Shown: piece after piece, positions 42,195 to 51,552 of the stretch
Position numbering within the stretch: position 1 is the first letter of the stretch
Layout of the letters: each line of letters starts with the position of its first letter
Origin: CBDAKK01 sp965196605
GTDB taxonomy: Bacteria; Spirochaetota; Spirochaetia; WTKD01; G963693115
Assembly (NCBI GenBank): GCA_965196605.1
Contig: CBDAKK010000001.1
Location: 372,001-436,000, forward strand
Direction of reading: 5' to 3'
DNA: 64,000 nt
Program-made: the position numbers and the translations under genes
Notes under the pieces: model-generated
The model's input: only the letters and a program-made list of their open reading frames with translations
Told to the model about the DNA's origin: nothing
Databases searched by the model: none

Positions 42195-42251
42195 AAAATC
42201 ACCCCCAAATAATGGTACTGTAACTACAATTAATCTTGCATGTCCTTAAAA

Positions 42252-42280
42252 AAGATATGATAAAATTCCATTTATGTCAA
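42252..42280 (-). promoter_or_regulatory. Putative gltBD promoter
   Basis: TTGACA (42275-42280, reverse strand), 17 nt, TATCTT (42252-42257). A second TTGACA with a 16-nt spacer to TATCTA lies upstream (42323-42350), overlapping the stop of the aldolase gene, so the operon may have two start points. Confidence 0.55.
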
Positions 42281-42346
42281 TATCAGGAATGCAAAAGAGA
42301 TATTTATGACACAAATGTAAATTAGATAAAAAATAATACAAAAATG

Positions 42347-43102
42347 TCAATTTTCACGCACGGCACCTAAAAGACGCCGCGCCTCTTTTGACAAAAACAC
42401 GGCATCTGACATAACCATGAGAAAGTCATAGCCCTGCGCAAATTTTTCTCGTATGAGCGCATCATCATGACACACGGTGCCTAAAAATTTTTTTGAAGCA
42501 ATGGCCTTGCTTTCTATGCTGCGAATATACCTTTGCACCTCCTCCACACTGGGGTCACCTAAATATCCAAGCGACGATGCGAGGTCGACAGGACCTATAA
42601 AAACTGCGTCTAATCCATCAAGCGCTAAAATTTCATCTATGTTTTCACAACCCTCTTTTGTTTCAATAGCAACCGCAACAAAAATATCCTCATTAGCACG
42701 CGTAAAGTACTTCATGGGTTCATGACCAAAGCCCGCAGCCCTTGTGCTACCCGCAACACCGCGCATGCCTTGTGGGGGGTACTTGGTAGCGGCAACGGCA
42801 TTGCGCGCCTGTGCCGCCGTGCCTATTTGCGGAATGAGTAGGCCATGCACGCCCGTGTCAAGTACACGCTTTATAAGACTGGGGCTGTCGTCCGCTATGC
42901 GCGCAAGCGGGGTTGCCTCACAACATGAAAGCGCCTGACAATGGTGCACCGTAGTCTCCAAAGAAAAAGGCCCATGCTCTAAGTCGATGATAACCCCATC
43001 AAAACCCGCGCGAGCAAAAATTTCTGAAGTATAACACGCACCCGTCTGATTCCACGCAACACAGGCTTTTTCACCGCGCTGCAGTTTTTCTTTTAATTTC
43101 AT
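42347..43102 (-). CDS. HpcH/HpaI-family class II aldolase
   Basis: 251 residues from ATG 43102. Hallmarks: VIIDLEHGPF with catalytic His43, AVAIETKEG with metal ligand Glu147, and VFIGPVDLASSLG with Asp173. The family splits 2-keto-3-deoxy or 4-hydroxy-2-oxo acids into pyruvate and an aldehyde. It is divergent from the HisD-like gene at 43210, so a shared control region (43103-43209) regulates both. In this cluster it may release pyruvate from a sugar-acid or sulfo-sugar-acid intermediate. Confidence 0.85.
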   Translation of the reverse strand: MKLKEKLQRGEKACVAWNQTGACYTSEIFARAGFDGVIIDLEHGPFSLETTVHHCQALSCCEATPLARIADDSPSLIKRVLDTGVHGLLIPQIGTAAQARNAVAATKYPPQGMRGVAGSTRAAGFGHEPMKYFTRANEDIFVAVAIETKEGCENIDEILALDGLDAVFIGPVDLASSLGYLGDPSVEEVQRYIRSIESKAIASKKFLGTVCHDDALIREKFAQGYDFLMVMSDAVFLSKEARRLLGAVREN

Positions 43103-43209
43103 AGCACCTGCTATTATATAGCAAAATACACGCAACCTTATAATAAGGAGTACAAGCAGTTAAAAAATGATACATTATAAATAATACGAAACATTAAGGG
43201 AGACTATAC

Positions 43210-44517
43210 ATGGCAACACATCTTAAAAAAGCACAAGCGGCGGGTACCAATGCCCAAAATGAAAGAAAAATACAAGAGACCGTTCAATTGATATTAGAGG
43301 ATATTGCGCAACGTGGTGATGCGGCGGTACGCGACTTGTCTCAAAAGTTTGATGGATACGCCCCCGAACGTTTTAGACTCAGTGATGAAGAAATAGAAGG
43401 TTGCATTGCACAAGTAAGCGATGAAGAAATGCGTGACATGAAGTTTGCCCATGCGCAAATTAAGAATTTTGCCGAGCACCAAAAAAGCGCGTTAAAGGAC
43501 ATAGAGATTGAAACGCTGCCCGGAGTTACGCTTGGGCATAAGAACATAGCCATAAACGCAGTTGGCTGCTACATACCGGGGGGCAAGTACCCCTTCATTG
43601 GTTCCTGCTTTATGAGCATACTCACGGCAAAGGTTGCCGGCGTGCGCCGCATTGTAGCCTGCGCGCCCCCGCAAAACGGCAAGCCACACCCCACTGTGGT
43701 AACGGCCATGCACCTCTCCGGCGCAGACGAAATATACGTGCTTGGCGGCGTGCAAGCCGTTGGAGCAATGGCGCTTGGCACTGAGGAAATAGCGCCCGTA
43801 GACATGCTTGTGGGTCCTGGAAACGCGTATGTTGCAGAGGCCAAGCGCCAACTCTTTGGCAAGGTTGGCATAGACTTGCTAGCGGGTCCCACTGAAACCT
43901 TGGTCATTGCGGATGAAACCGTGGACGCCCACATGTGTGCAACCGACCTGTTGGGGCAAGCTGAACACGGGACTACCTCGCCCGCGGTGCTCATTACAAA
44001 TTCGAAAAAACTTGCAGAGGATACCATTGCAGAAGTGCAGCGAATTTTGGACATATTGCCGACAGCAGATGTGGCGCGCAATTCATGGGAAAACTACGGA
44101 GAGGTTATTGTATGCGAGAGCTATGAAGAAATGCTTGAACAGGCGGAAATAATTGCGTCTGAACACGTACAAGTAATGACGGACAGAGACGAGTGGTTTT
44201 TAGAAAACATGCGGAATTACGGCGCACTGTTTTTAGGACCACGCACCAACGTTGCGTACGGTGACAAAGTGATAGGCACAAACCACACCTTGCCCACACG
44301 CAAGGCGGGGCGTTACACGGGCGGACTGTGGGTTGGCAAATTTATTAAAACGCACAGTTATCAAAAAGTTACTACAGACGAGGCAAGCGCACAAATTGGG
44401 GAGTACTGCTCACGCATTTGCCACATGGAAGGCTTTGTGGGACACGCGGAACAGGCTAACTTGCGCGTGCGGCGCTACGGAGGCAAAGACGTGCCTTATG
44501 GTAAACCCGCGAGATAA
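43210..44517 (+). CDS. Histidinol dehydrogenase-family enzyme, sulfopropanediol dehydrogenase-like
   Basis: 435 residues with the HisD-family signature VDMLVGPGNAYVAEAKRQLF and GIDLLAGPTETLVIAD, zinc-site segment LLGQAEHG, and SEHVQV and GTNHTLPT for catalysis. No other his genes are near. The version GHKNIAINAVGCYIPGGKYP, GGVQAVGAMALGTEEI is typical of the HpsN branch that oxidises 2,3-dihydroxypropane-1-sulfonate to sulfolactate, rather than of biosynthetic HisD. AGGGAG precedes the ATG. It is followed at 12 bp by an SDR gene. Substrate remains inferred. Confidence 0.8.
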   Translation: MATHLKKAQAAGTNAQNERKIQETVQLILEDIAQRGDAAVRDLSQKFDGYAPERFRLSDEEIEGCIAQVSDEEMRDMKFAHAQIKNFAEHQKSALKDIEIETLPGVTLGHKNIAINAVGCYIPGGKYPFIGSCFMSILTAKVAGVRRIVACAPPQNGKPHPTVVTAMHLSGADEIYVLGGVQAVGAMALGTEEIAPVDMLVGPGNAYVAEAKRQLFGKVGIDLLAGPTETLVIADETVDAHMCATDLLGQAEHGTTSPAVLITNSKKLAEDTIAEVQRILDILPTADVARNSWENYGEVIVCESYEEMLEQAEIIASEHVQVMTDRDEWFLENMRNYGALFLGPRTNVAYGDKVIGTNHTLPTRKAGRYTGGLWVGKFIKTHSYQKVTTDEASAQIGEYCSRICHMEGFVGHAEQANLRVRRYGGKDVPYGKPAR

Positions 44518-44529
44518 GGAAATGAAATT

Positions 44530-45297
44530 ATGCTACAGGACATTTTTAATCTACAAAATAAAAAAGTATTAATAACGGGCGCAAGCGGCGGCATAGGCTT
44601 GGCATGCGCAAAGGCAGTTGTGGCATTTGGTGCTGACGCCGTACTCATAGGAAGAAGCGAGAAAAAACTAGAAGGCATAAAACCCGCCATAGATGAAGTG
44701 AAATCGGGTTCATCACACGTAGTGTACAGCGCGCTTAATTTTGAAAGTCTTCAAGAAATGCGTAAATTTTTTGCAAGCCATGCCAATGCCGATGTACTTA
44801 TAAATAGTGTCGGCACCAATATTCCCAAAAGTCTTCTAGACCTTAGTGAAGAAGACTACGACGCTATTATGAATGCAAATGTGAAAAGCGCATTTTTTCA
44901 GACGCAGTACTTTGTAGAAGCGAAGACAAAGGCAGCGCAAAGTTCAGCATCGATTATACATATTTCCTCACAGATGGGACATGTTGGCGGCAATAAGCGT
45001 AGCATATACTGCGCAAGCAAACACGCGCTTGAAGGCATCTGCAAAGCCGCCGCCCTTGAACTTGGCAAGTGGAACATTCGCATTAACACCATATGCCCCA
45101 CATTTATAGAAACGCTTTTGAGCCGCACTACCTTAGACGACCCCGCCGCGCGCGAGGCCATTAGCAACTCCATTGTGTTTAAACGCTTAGGCAAACTTGA
45201 AGACTTATACGGCGCAGTAGTGTACTTGGCTTCAGACTCCTCCAGTCTTGTAACCGGCAGCGCGCTCAAGGTTGACGGGGGATGGACGGCGCGCTAA
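44530..45297 (+). CDS. Short-chain dehydrogenase/reductase
   Basis: 255 residues, classical SDR: TGASGGIGLA (cofactor), LINSVG (NNAG variant), catalytic Ser (IIHISSQMG), YCASK (Tyr-x3-Lys), and the C-terminal SSLVTGSALKVDGGW. Closest in style to gluconate 5-dehydrogenase or 3-oxoacyl-ACP-reductase-like enzymes. Its 12-bp spacing to the HisD-like gene points to one pathway, perhaps oxidation or epimerisation of the same hydroxyl-bearing substrate (HpsO-like role). Confidence 0.85.
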   Translation: MLQDIFNLQNKKVLITGASGGIGLACAKAVVAFGADAVLIGRSEKKLEGIKPAIDEVKSGSSHVVYSALNFESLQEMRKFFASHANADVLINSVGTNIPKSLLDLSEEDYDAIMNANVKSAFFQTQYFVEAKTKAAQSSASIIHISSQMGHVGGNKRSIYCASKHALEGICKAAALELGKWNIRINTICPTFIETLLSRTTLDDPAAREAISNSIVFKRLGKLEDLYGAVVYLASDSSSLVTGSALKVDGGWTAR

Positions 45298-45440
45298 GTG
45301 CCGCGCTCAAACTCCCCTGCTGAAATTTGGGCTATTAATTGTGGAGCGCTGTATCCAGCGTTGCTTTACGCGCACCGCGCAGTCACACGCACCCGTTGGC
45401 TCTACCACAATTGTGATGGACAAATAATGAAATTCATACA

Positions 45441-46040
45441 TTACTGAATTGGATCATGAACATCCACATCAGAAACAGAGACCCCATTTTTTTCTAAAAT
45501 ATGATTCCTCAGTAAAATGCCAAATATCATCATGACGTCCTCTACGAGAATCCCATTTTTATAGGCAATGTCCTTTATTAACACAAGCTCTTTTTCATTG
45601 AGCATCTTAGGAATTTCAACCTTTGCAACTTCGAGAGCCCACTGCTGAATATCATAGGCATTCATATCAAAACTATCTTTTGTACTAGAAAATTTATTTT
45701 CTAAACTAGCAACTATTCTATGAAATGTACTCTGTGCTTTTATACTATTCGAAATCCTCTCACCTATATCAGTTAAAAAAAGTGGGCTTGCATTTTTTAC
45801 CGGAGAATTGGGATTTAAATTTCTATATAGAAGATCTACTTTAGTCTTTATTTCAATGATGGTGTCATATGAATTTTCAAGCTTTTCTATTTTATTGTGA
45901 GTATGTTTACGCTCTGCCTCGGCACTACCAATATGCTTTGCAAGCTTATATATAAATACGAAAAAAGTAATTAATATAACAAGCAAAGTAAAAAAGCTAC
46001 TATTCAATTCCTTTGCTAAAAATAATAGTACATCTTTCAT
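45441..46040 (-). CDS. Membrane-anchored protein of unknown function
   Basis: 199 residues from ATG 46040 (GGAG 7 nt upstream). One TM helix (about 14-31, SSFFTLLVILITFFVFI) and then a helical, charged region (40-90) and a cytosolic C-terminal half without known motif (IPKMLNEKELVLIKDIAYKN). It resembles phage-exclusion or membrane-sensor proteins only in layout. It interrupts the catabolic cluster together with repeat block D and looks inserted. Confidence 0.6.
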   Translation of the reverse strand: MKDVLLFLAKELNSSFFTLLVILITFFVFIYKLAKHIGSAEAERKHTHNKIEKLENSYDTIIEIKTKVDLLYRNLNPNSPVKNASPLFLTDIGERISNSIKAQSTFHRIVASLENKFSSTKDSFDMNAYDIQQWALEVAKVEIPKMLNEKELVLIKDIAYKNGILVEDVMMIFGILLRNHILEKNGVSVSDVDVHDPIQ

Positions 46041-47263
46041 GTGATTCTCCAATACTTCAAACTTATTTTAGCACAAATAGCATTTGTGGGGCGAGTGTCC
46101 CCCACACCCCCACTGCTGGCGGCCCCGGGCTCCGCGCGTGCAGCTGCCGCAATTTTGCTAACGCAGTATATTGTATGAACTTCTTCCGCGGTCAAGCAGC
46201 CGCGCCTGCTATGACATGCGCTCGGATGACTGTACTTGCTATAAGCTCCATCTCTGTGTCGCGTTGCGACACTTATTTTAATCGTTTCTAGCCGCTCGCC
46301 TTCGGCTCACGACTTTCTTTTCCTTTTGTGCGATGAAAAAGTCGAGAGCGCTGAAAAGCGCGACGCCCGTGCCACGGACGGCACGCATAGGGCGCCAAGG
46401 ATGGACAGCCGCCCCATGTCCGCGAAGCGGGATGGAGTCCCGTGTAATTAACATGGAGCCGACATCATGGGGCATTAAGGCTGCCAAGGACGGTGCAGAA
46501 ATGGAGTACTCGCACCAAAGAAAGAAGAGTACCAAAGAAAGTCGAGAGCCGAAGGCGACAGCCGTAGCATGTCTGCGAAGCAGGATGGAGTCCTGTGTAA
46601 TTCACATGGAGCCGACATCATGCTACGTATTGGCTGCCATGGATGGTACGGATGCAAACAGCTAATAGCGGAACGTAGTGAAGCAAAAATGGAACTTGCA
46701 TCAAAGAAAAAGCCGCTGTGGGGGCAAGCCCCCACACCCCCAAGTATTCAGTGAACGTCTTTTGCGCATACGCGCGATTGCCTGCGCGATAGCTCACGCT
46801 CCATTGCATTTCGTCTCTTGCTCCCTATGGCGTAGCCACACACGCGTAGCTTCCTATACTCAGTTCCTTAGTCCCTATGGCGTAGCCACACAGGATGTTT
46901 TTCTTTGATGCAACCTATTACATAAGCACCGCACAGCGGTGCTTATGTAATAGGTTGCATCCCCTCGCTACGCTCGTGAGCGTCCTCACAGCCGTGCCAT
47001 GGAGGGCACGCATAGGCTGACAGGGATGTTAAAAGAAAAGAAAAAGAACTGCCACCCGAAGTGTTTACATAGTGCGCCCACACCGTGGCAACACACAGCG
47101 TGAGCAATCAAGCTAAAGTAACCCGTGCTTTGCACCTACAGTAAACAAGCAAAGCCACCCGTGCTTTGCACCTACAGTAAACAAGCAAAGCCACCCGCGC
47201 GGAGCGCAGATAGACGTGATATCCCAAGGGGGGGTGTGGGGGCTTGCCCCCACAAAGTCAATA
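46041..47263. repeat. Repeat block D inside the catabolic cluster
   Basis: 1.22 kb without a credible gene. GTGGGGG hairpins at 46086-46104, 46718-46735 and 47235-47252; two GATGTCGG-type modules (ATGGAGCCGACATCATG at about 46452 and 46607); an exact 26-bp-arm palindrome at 46907-46961; and a tandem duplication of about 38 bp (ACCCGTGCTTTGCACCTACA) at about 47120-47195. It separates the HisD-like/SDR pair from the hydrolase/TRAP genes. Confidence 0.8.
46907..46961. repeat. Perfect 26-bp-arm palindrome
   Basis: 46907-46932 is the exact reverse complement of 46936-46961, with only 3 nt (ACA) between. The arms contain GCATAAGCACCGC-like repeat-unit sequence seen with small hairpins at about 22930, 26700 and 35525, so this site looks like two units joined head to head. 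It could extrude as a cruciform or act as a bidirectional terminator. Confidence 0.9.
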
Positions 47264-48031
47264 TTAAAACTCTCCGCCTGAAACTTGCGCCACAAACAAA
47301 AGCATCTGCTTGGCAAGCTCCTCAGAGCGCAGCAAGGGGAGTGCGTGGCCTACGTTTTCACATTGATGTAAAACGCTCCTCGGTAGCTGGGTATGCATGG
47401 TTTTGTTTTGCTGCGGTGTGCAAAGCACGTCTGTTTCTCCACACACAAGCAAGACGGGTAGGTTTATGCTAGCTAAGTTTGCGTTTTGGTCTATGCGTGT
47501 CCTCAGGGTTTTAAGCTGGTTTCTCAATACCACTTCGCCTAAATTAACGCCGCTGCGTTTTATACGCTGCGCTTCCTCTTCGTGCTTGCTACGCGCAGCA
47601 CCAAAATACGCAGGCAACAATATATCATCAAAAACAGCTTCCAAACCATGAGCATTCACATACTCAAGTTGCTTTTTCACCGCCGCTTCCTTTTCTTCCG
47701 TTTGTCCGTCTGCATTTGAGCAAACTAATACTAAGCCCGCAATCTTGCTCTGGTAATGGCGCGCAAGTTCCAAGGCAACAATGCCTCCAAGCGAGTAACC
47801 GAGCACCCATGTACGCACATTATGAGAAAGCATGTTTCCAAATTTACGCGCCATGCTTGCAATGGACTGACCACTTGTCATGTCGGGGTAGAGAAACGAA
47901 TTTTTTGAAAAACAATTTCTTTCAGAAGACTGATTGGCAAGCACGCTGTCTTCAAAGTTTTTCCACAAGCGTGCATTGCACAGCGTGCCGTTTAAAATAA
48001 TGCATCTATCGTGAGAAGAAATTTCGTTCAT
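47264..48031 (-). CDS. Alpha/beta hydrolase
   Basis: 255 residues. Nucleophile elbow GYSLGG (Ser), charge relay Asp in VCGETDVLC and His in ENVGHALPL. Cap region 125-180 helical. No signal peptide. The family covers esterases, lactonases and C-C hydrolases. Nine bases upstream of it on the same strand the TRAP large permease gene ends, so it is co-transcribed with the transporter and may hydrolyse an imported ester or lactone. Confidence 0.8.
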   Translation of the reverse strand: MNEISSHDRCIILNGTLCNARLWKNFEDSVLANQSSERNCFSKNSFLYPDMTSGQSIASMARKFGNMLSHNVRTWVLGYSLGGIVALELARHYQSKIAGLVLVCSNADGQTEEKEAAVKKQLEYVNAHGLEAVFDDILLPAYFGAARSKHEEEAQRIKRSGVNLGEVVLRNQLKTLRTRIDQNANLASINLPVLLVCGETDVLCTPQQNKTMHTQLPRSVLHQCENVGHALPLLRSEELAKQMLLFVAQVSGGEF

Positions 48032-48039
48032 AAATTCGA

Positions 48040-49341
48040 TTATTTAAATAGACGAAGCAAACGTATAAGCCCCGTGCTTATAAATGGGACGTAGGTAATA
48101 ACCATGAGCGCGAGAAACATCACAAGTATCCACGGCACAATACTGCGCGAAAGTTCATCAAACTTTAGCTTGCCAACTTGCGCCGTCATAAACAAATTAG
48201 CACCCAAGGGCGGCGTAATAAAGCCTATGCATAAATTGACAATCATAATAATTCCAAAGTGCACGGGGTCCACGCCAACAGACTGCACTATGGGCAGCAA
48301 AATAGGCGTGAGAATGATGATGGCCGCGAGCGTCTCCATGAAGGTGCCCACAATGAGCAGCAGTATGTTGATGCACAGAAGTATGAGAACTTTGTTTGTG
48401 GTGATGCTGGTAATAAAGGTAGCAATGCTCACGGGCACGCGCTCTAGGGTGAGCACTCTACCAAAGCCTGAAGATGCCCCTATGATGACAAGCACGCATG
48501 AGACCAACAATGCCGACTCTAAAAAAATAGGGGGTAGGTCACGCAGGCGTATTTCCCTATATACAAAAAGACTTATGCCGGTGCCGTAGACAACAGCAAC
48601 CGCAGCGGCCTCGGTGGGGGTGAATATTCCGCTGTAAATGCCACCTAAAATTATAAAAGGCACCGACAATGCCCACAGCGTGTCTAAGACTCCTCCTGAA
48701 TTTTGGACGCTCTTTTCCATGCCATGCTCGGTGCGTTGCCCTCCGCGGTAGTGGTGTTTTTTAGAGTAGCCGTAACAGTAGGCCATGAGAAACAGCCCTA
48801 CAACAACTCCCGGCATGACGCCCGCCAAAAACATGGATGTAACAGAAACCCCCGACGCAATGGCGTAAATAATCATTGAAACACTCGGAGGTATCATTGC
48901 CCCTATGGTACCCGCGCTGGCAACTAAAGAGCCCGCAAAGTTTTTTTCATAACCTTGCGCCACCATGGCGGGAATCATAATAGAGCCTATGGCGGCTACC
49001 GTTGCAGAACCCGTACCCGATATAGCAGCAAACATCATGCAAGCAACAATTGCGACCATGCCAAGCCCGCCCGTCATGCGCCCAAAGAACAAGTCCGCAA
49101 GGCGCAAGAGGCGCCGAGAAATGCCGCCACGCCCCATGATGTTGCCCGCAACCGTGAAAAACAGAACCGCAATGAGCGGGAATGAGTCTAGGCCTGTGAT
49201 GAGCCCACGCACAAAAAAGTCTAAATTGAGCCCCGGCATGAGCCATATTGCCACAATGGTGGAAAAGCCGAGCGAGATTCCGATTGGCAAGCCTAAGAGC
49301 ACCAGCACTCCAAAAATGAGAAAGAGCGCTAGGCCTATCAT
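48040..49341 (-). CDS. TRAP transporter large permease, DctM type
   Basis: 433 residues with about 12 hydrophobic segments and DctM-family stretches: LPIGISLGFSTIVAIWLMPG, SFPLIAVLFFTVAGNIMGRGG, and GFITPPLGANLFMTAQV. DctM moves substrate with sodium. The start overlaps the end of dctQ by 4 nt. With DctQ and DctP it forms a complete tripartite uptake system for an organic anion. Confidence 0.93.
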   Translation of the reverse strand: MIGLALFLIFGVLVLLGLPIGISLGFSTIVAIWLMPGLNLDFFVRGLITGLDSFPLIAVLFFTVAGNIMGRGGISRRLLRLADLFFGRMTGGLGMVAIVACMMFAAISGTGSATVAAIGSIMIPAMVAQGYEKNFAGSLVASAGTIGAMIPPSVSMIIYAIASGVSVTSMFLAGVMPGVVVGLFLMAYCYGYSKKHHYRGGQRTEHGMEKSVQNSGGVLDTLWALSVPFIILGGIYSGIFTPTEAAAVAVVYGTGISLFVYREIRLRDLPPIFLESALLVSCVLVIIGASSGFGRVLTLERVPVSIATFITSITTNKVLILLCINILLLIVGTFMETLAAIIILTPILLPIVQSVGVDPVHFGIIMIVNLCIGFITPPLGANLFMTAQVGKLKFDELSRSIVPWILVMFLALMVITYVPFISTGLIRLLRLFK

Positions 49342-49880
49342 TCTACGCCCCTTTCTTTAAAAAGATAATTGCCCGCCTCTAAGCGTTCAAATTTTTCAAA
49401 AGGCGCATGCCAATTTTGTATTTTGTTGATGATATTTTGCACAAGGCGTACGGCACTTAAAAACGCGCCAACGACAATGGACATGTAGACAAAGACGTAG
49501 GAAATGCGTATTGCCGCAGCGTATTGTCCTAAGCGGTAGGTGTTTATATTAAGCCGAATGCCGTAAATTACGACAATGGCGCAATAACAGACAAACAACA
49601 CATCTCCTAAAATAATAACGATGCGGCGCATGGTCTCGGGCATGCGTTTTAAGGCAAACATGACTCTCACATGCCTACGCGTGCGGCAGGAGTAACTAAT
49701 GCCGAGGTAGATTATCCAAATAAACAAGTAGCGCGATAATTCCTCTGCCCACGGAAAGGCTGAGTTAAACACATAGCGCATGACAACCTGCGCAAAAACT
49801 ATCACCGTCATGGACAGAGAAAACATCACAATAATAAGCGACTCGAAATTCATATCGAGCCATTTGAAAATACACCGCAA
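49338..49880 (-). CDS. TRAP transporter small permease, DctQ type
   Basis: 180 residues with four TM helices and the DctQ core VMRYVFNSAFPWAEELSRYL and SYSCRTRRHVRV. The start is a TTG at 49880 with GGGGAG 8 nt upstream, giving the usual N-terminus before the first TM. It anchors the binding protein-permease complex together with DctM. Confidence 0.88.
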   Translation of the reverse strand: MRCIFKWLDMNFESLIIVMFSLSMTVIVFAQVVMRYVFNSAFPWAEELSRYLFIWIIYLGISYSCRTRRHVRVMFALKRMPETMRRIVIILGDVLFVCYCAIVVIYGIRLNINTYRLGQYAAAIRISYVFVYMSIVVGAFLSAVRLVQNIINKIQNWHAPFEKFERLEAGNYLFKERGVE

Positions 49881-49905
49881 CGAGTTACTCCCCTAGGTAC
49901 AAAGG

Positions 49906-50910
49906 CTATCGCGCCTTATCTACCGCATCAATAACAAAGTCGTACAACTCGGCTCCCGTAAGCTCGCGCACTTGCGCTTGTGTTGGCCCGTTAAGCCTTT
50001 CAGAAAGGGCTTGTTTAAATTCATCACTGACCGTGTTGACTTCTATGCCGCCTTCGCTTTTCATGAGCTCGAGGTACTCAGCACTCAGCGCTGCGGCAAG
50101 CTCTCTTTGTTTTACTATGGTCTCCTTTGCAATGCCATCAAGTGCCGTTTGTTCCGCCGCGCTCAAGGAGTCCCAAAAAGGCTTATTCATAACCAGTAAG
50201 TAATTGGTGTAAATATGCTCCGTGAGACTAATGTACTTTTGCGCCTCAAAAAAGCGTTGCGTGTACATAGACCCAACGGCGCTCTCTTGACCATCAAGCA
50301 AACCTTGCTGCAAGGAGGTGAAAATTTCACCAAATGACATGGGGATGGGCGCTGCGCCCGCAGAGTCCCACGCGGCAATTTGCAAAGGGTTGGAGGCAGC
50401 GCGTATCTTAAGCCCCGCCAAATCATCAAGCGTAGTAATGGGCGCGCGCGAATTAGACATGCTGCGCATGCCAACTTCCATGTACCCAAAGCCATGCAGA
50501 CCTAAGGGTTCTAAAACCTTGAGCAAGGCTTGCCCCGCCTCACCGTCATATGACCGGTACGCGTGCTCCGCTGAGTCGAACAAGTAAAACACGTCAAAAA
50601 CATTGAATTCGGGTATGGAGGATGAAAGCAGCACTGTGGCGGGCGCCGTCATTTCCAAGTTGCCCTGCTGCACCGTGTCAAACAACTCCTTTGCGTTGCC
50701 CAGTTGCGCTGCGGGAAAAATTTGCACTTCTAAGTCTAAGTCCTCACTTTCTTGCACGCGCTCTTGCAAAAACAAAAACGCCTGATGCAAGGCCGAATTC
50801 TCTTGGCTGTCATGCCCTATGCGCAGTACTTTTTTCTCTTGTCCCTTTGTGCACGCCGCAAGCGCAAGCACGCACATAATAAAAATTCCCAATAGTGTAT
50901 TTTTTTTCAT
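49906..50910 (-). CDS. TRAP transporter substrate-binding lipoprotein, DctP type
   Basis: 334 residues from ATG 50910. Lipoprotein signal MKKNTLLGIFIMCVLALAAC with lipidated Cys20. DctP features: LRIGHDSQENSALHQAF, LGNAKELFDTVQQGNLEM, and LKIRAASNPLQIAAWDSAGA, whose Arg is the usual carboxylate/sulfonate-clamping residue. Gene order cupin-P-Q-M-hydrolase suggests one transcript. Ligand identity cannot be read, but acidic carbohydrates or sulfonates fit the enzyme neighbours. Confidence 0.9.
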   Translation of the reverse strand: MKKNTLLGIFIMCVLALAACTKGQEKKVLRIGHDSQENSALHQAFLFLQERVQESEDLDLEVQIFPAAQLGNAKELFDTVQQGNLEMTAPATVLLSSSIPEFNVFDVFYLFDSAEHAYRSYDGEAGQALLKVLEPLGLHGFGYMEVGMRSMSNSRAPITTLDDLAGLKIRAASNPLQIAAWDSAGAAPIPMSFGEIFTSLQQGLLDGQESAVGSMYTQRFFEAQKYISLTEHIYTNYLLVMNKPFWDSLSAAEQTALDGIAKETIVKQRELAAALSAEYLELMKSEGGIEVNTVSDEFKQALSERLNGPTQAQVRELTGAELYDFVIDAVDKAR

Positions 50911-50946
50911 AATCGTAAATCCTCTCATTATTACAAGACAGTCATA

Positions 50947-51552
50947 TTATGCGTTGTACATTTTTTCCAGCATTTCCGCATTGAGTTGTTCAAAGTTATC
51001 GGGCTTTTTCATGCGCCCGTCATCATCAGATTCAAAGCCCATTTCGCGTGCCTTGCGAATAACAGACGGCGCCCAGTGTGGGTCCTTGCCCTCAAAAACC
51101 TCATGCGACTCCAAAACGGCAAAGCACCATGCAGGCTCAGAACCTATGTTTTCAAAACGGCGCCACAAGCCGGGCGGAAAGGAAATTAAATCCCATCTTC
51201 CTAAATCCACGTAATGTTCTGAATCGTTTTCTGGGTCATTGCCATACCAAAAACGCCAGCTACCCTCCAGCGGCATAAAAACCTCAATATAATCGTGCGT
51301 GTGATACGCGGGGCCATTTCCATTGGGCATGGCTTTAAACATGCCAATTTGAAAATCATGTGGCTGCGTTAATATGGGCTTGAAGTCGGGGTTTTCACTT
51401 GCCGTGTCCCCTACCACAGCGTAATTAAGCCTATGATGTCCGGGAAGCAGACTATCGATGAACATTAATGGAACTGCATTCTCTTTGTTCAAATCACCAA
51501 AGCGCACCACACGCTTGAGCATTTCTTCTTTAGAAACTTGTGGGTGTTTCAT
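50947..51552 (-). CDS. Cupin-domain protein
   Basis: 201 residues. The cupin motif is GPAYHTHDYIEVFMPLEG (H-x-H-x3-E) followed by a second-half motif around LGRWDLISFPPGLWRRFENI. It is probably a metal-binding sugar/sugar-acid isomerase-like or regulatory cupin encoded first in the TRAP operon. GGAGG lies 4-5 nt before ATG 51552. Reaction unknown; cupins of this length recur beside HisD-like dehydrogenases in catabolic clusters. Confidence 0.8.
   Translation of the reverse strand: MKHPQVSKEEMLKRVVRFGDLNKENAVPLMFIDSLLPGHHRLNYAVVGDTASENPDFKPILTQPHDFQIGMFKAMPNGNGPAYHTHDYIEVFMPLEGSWRFWYGNDPENDSEHYVDLGRWDLISFPPGLWRRFENIGSEPAWCFAVLESHEVFEGKDPHWAPSVIRKAREMGFESDDDGRMKKPDNFEQLNAEMLEKMYNA

Noticed and set aside
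43210..44517. Histidine-biosynthesis HisD
   Set aside because: No other his gene is nearby and the GCYIPGG/GGVQAVGAMA context matches the catabolic branch better; a genome-wide check for another hisD would settle it.
45441..46040. TRAP or regulatory component of the catabolic cluster
   Set aside because: It has one TM and no transporter or DNA-binding motif; its position beside repeat block D suggests insertion rather than pathway membership.
46041..47263. Insertion sequence or transposase gene in block D
   Set aside because: No frame longer than about 115 codons, no transposase motif, and sequence shared as short modules with other blocks rather than as one element.
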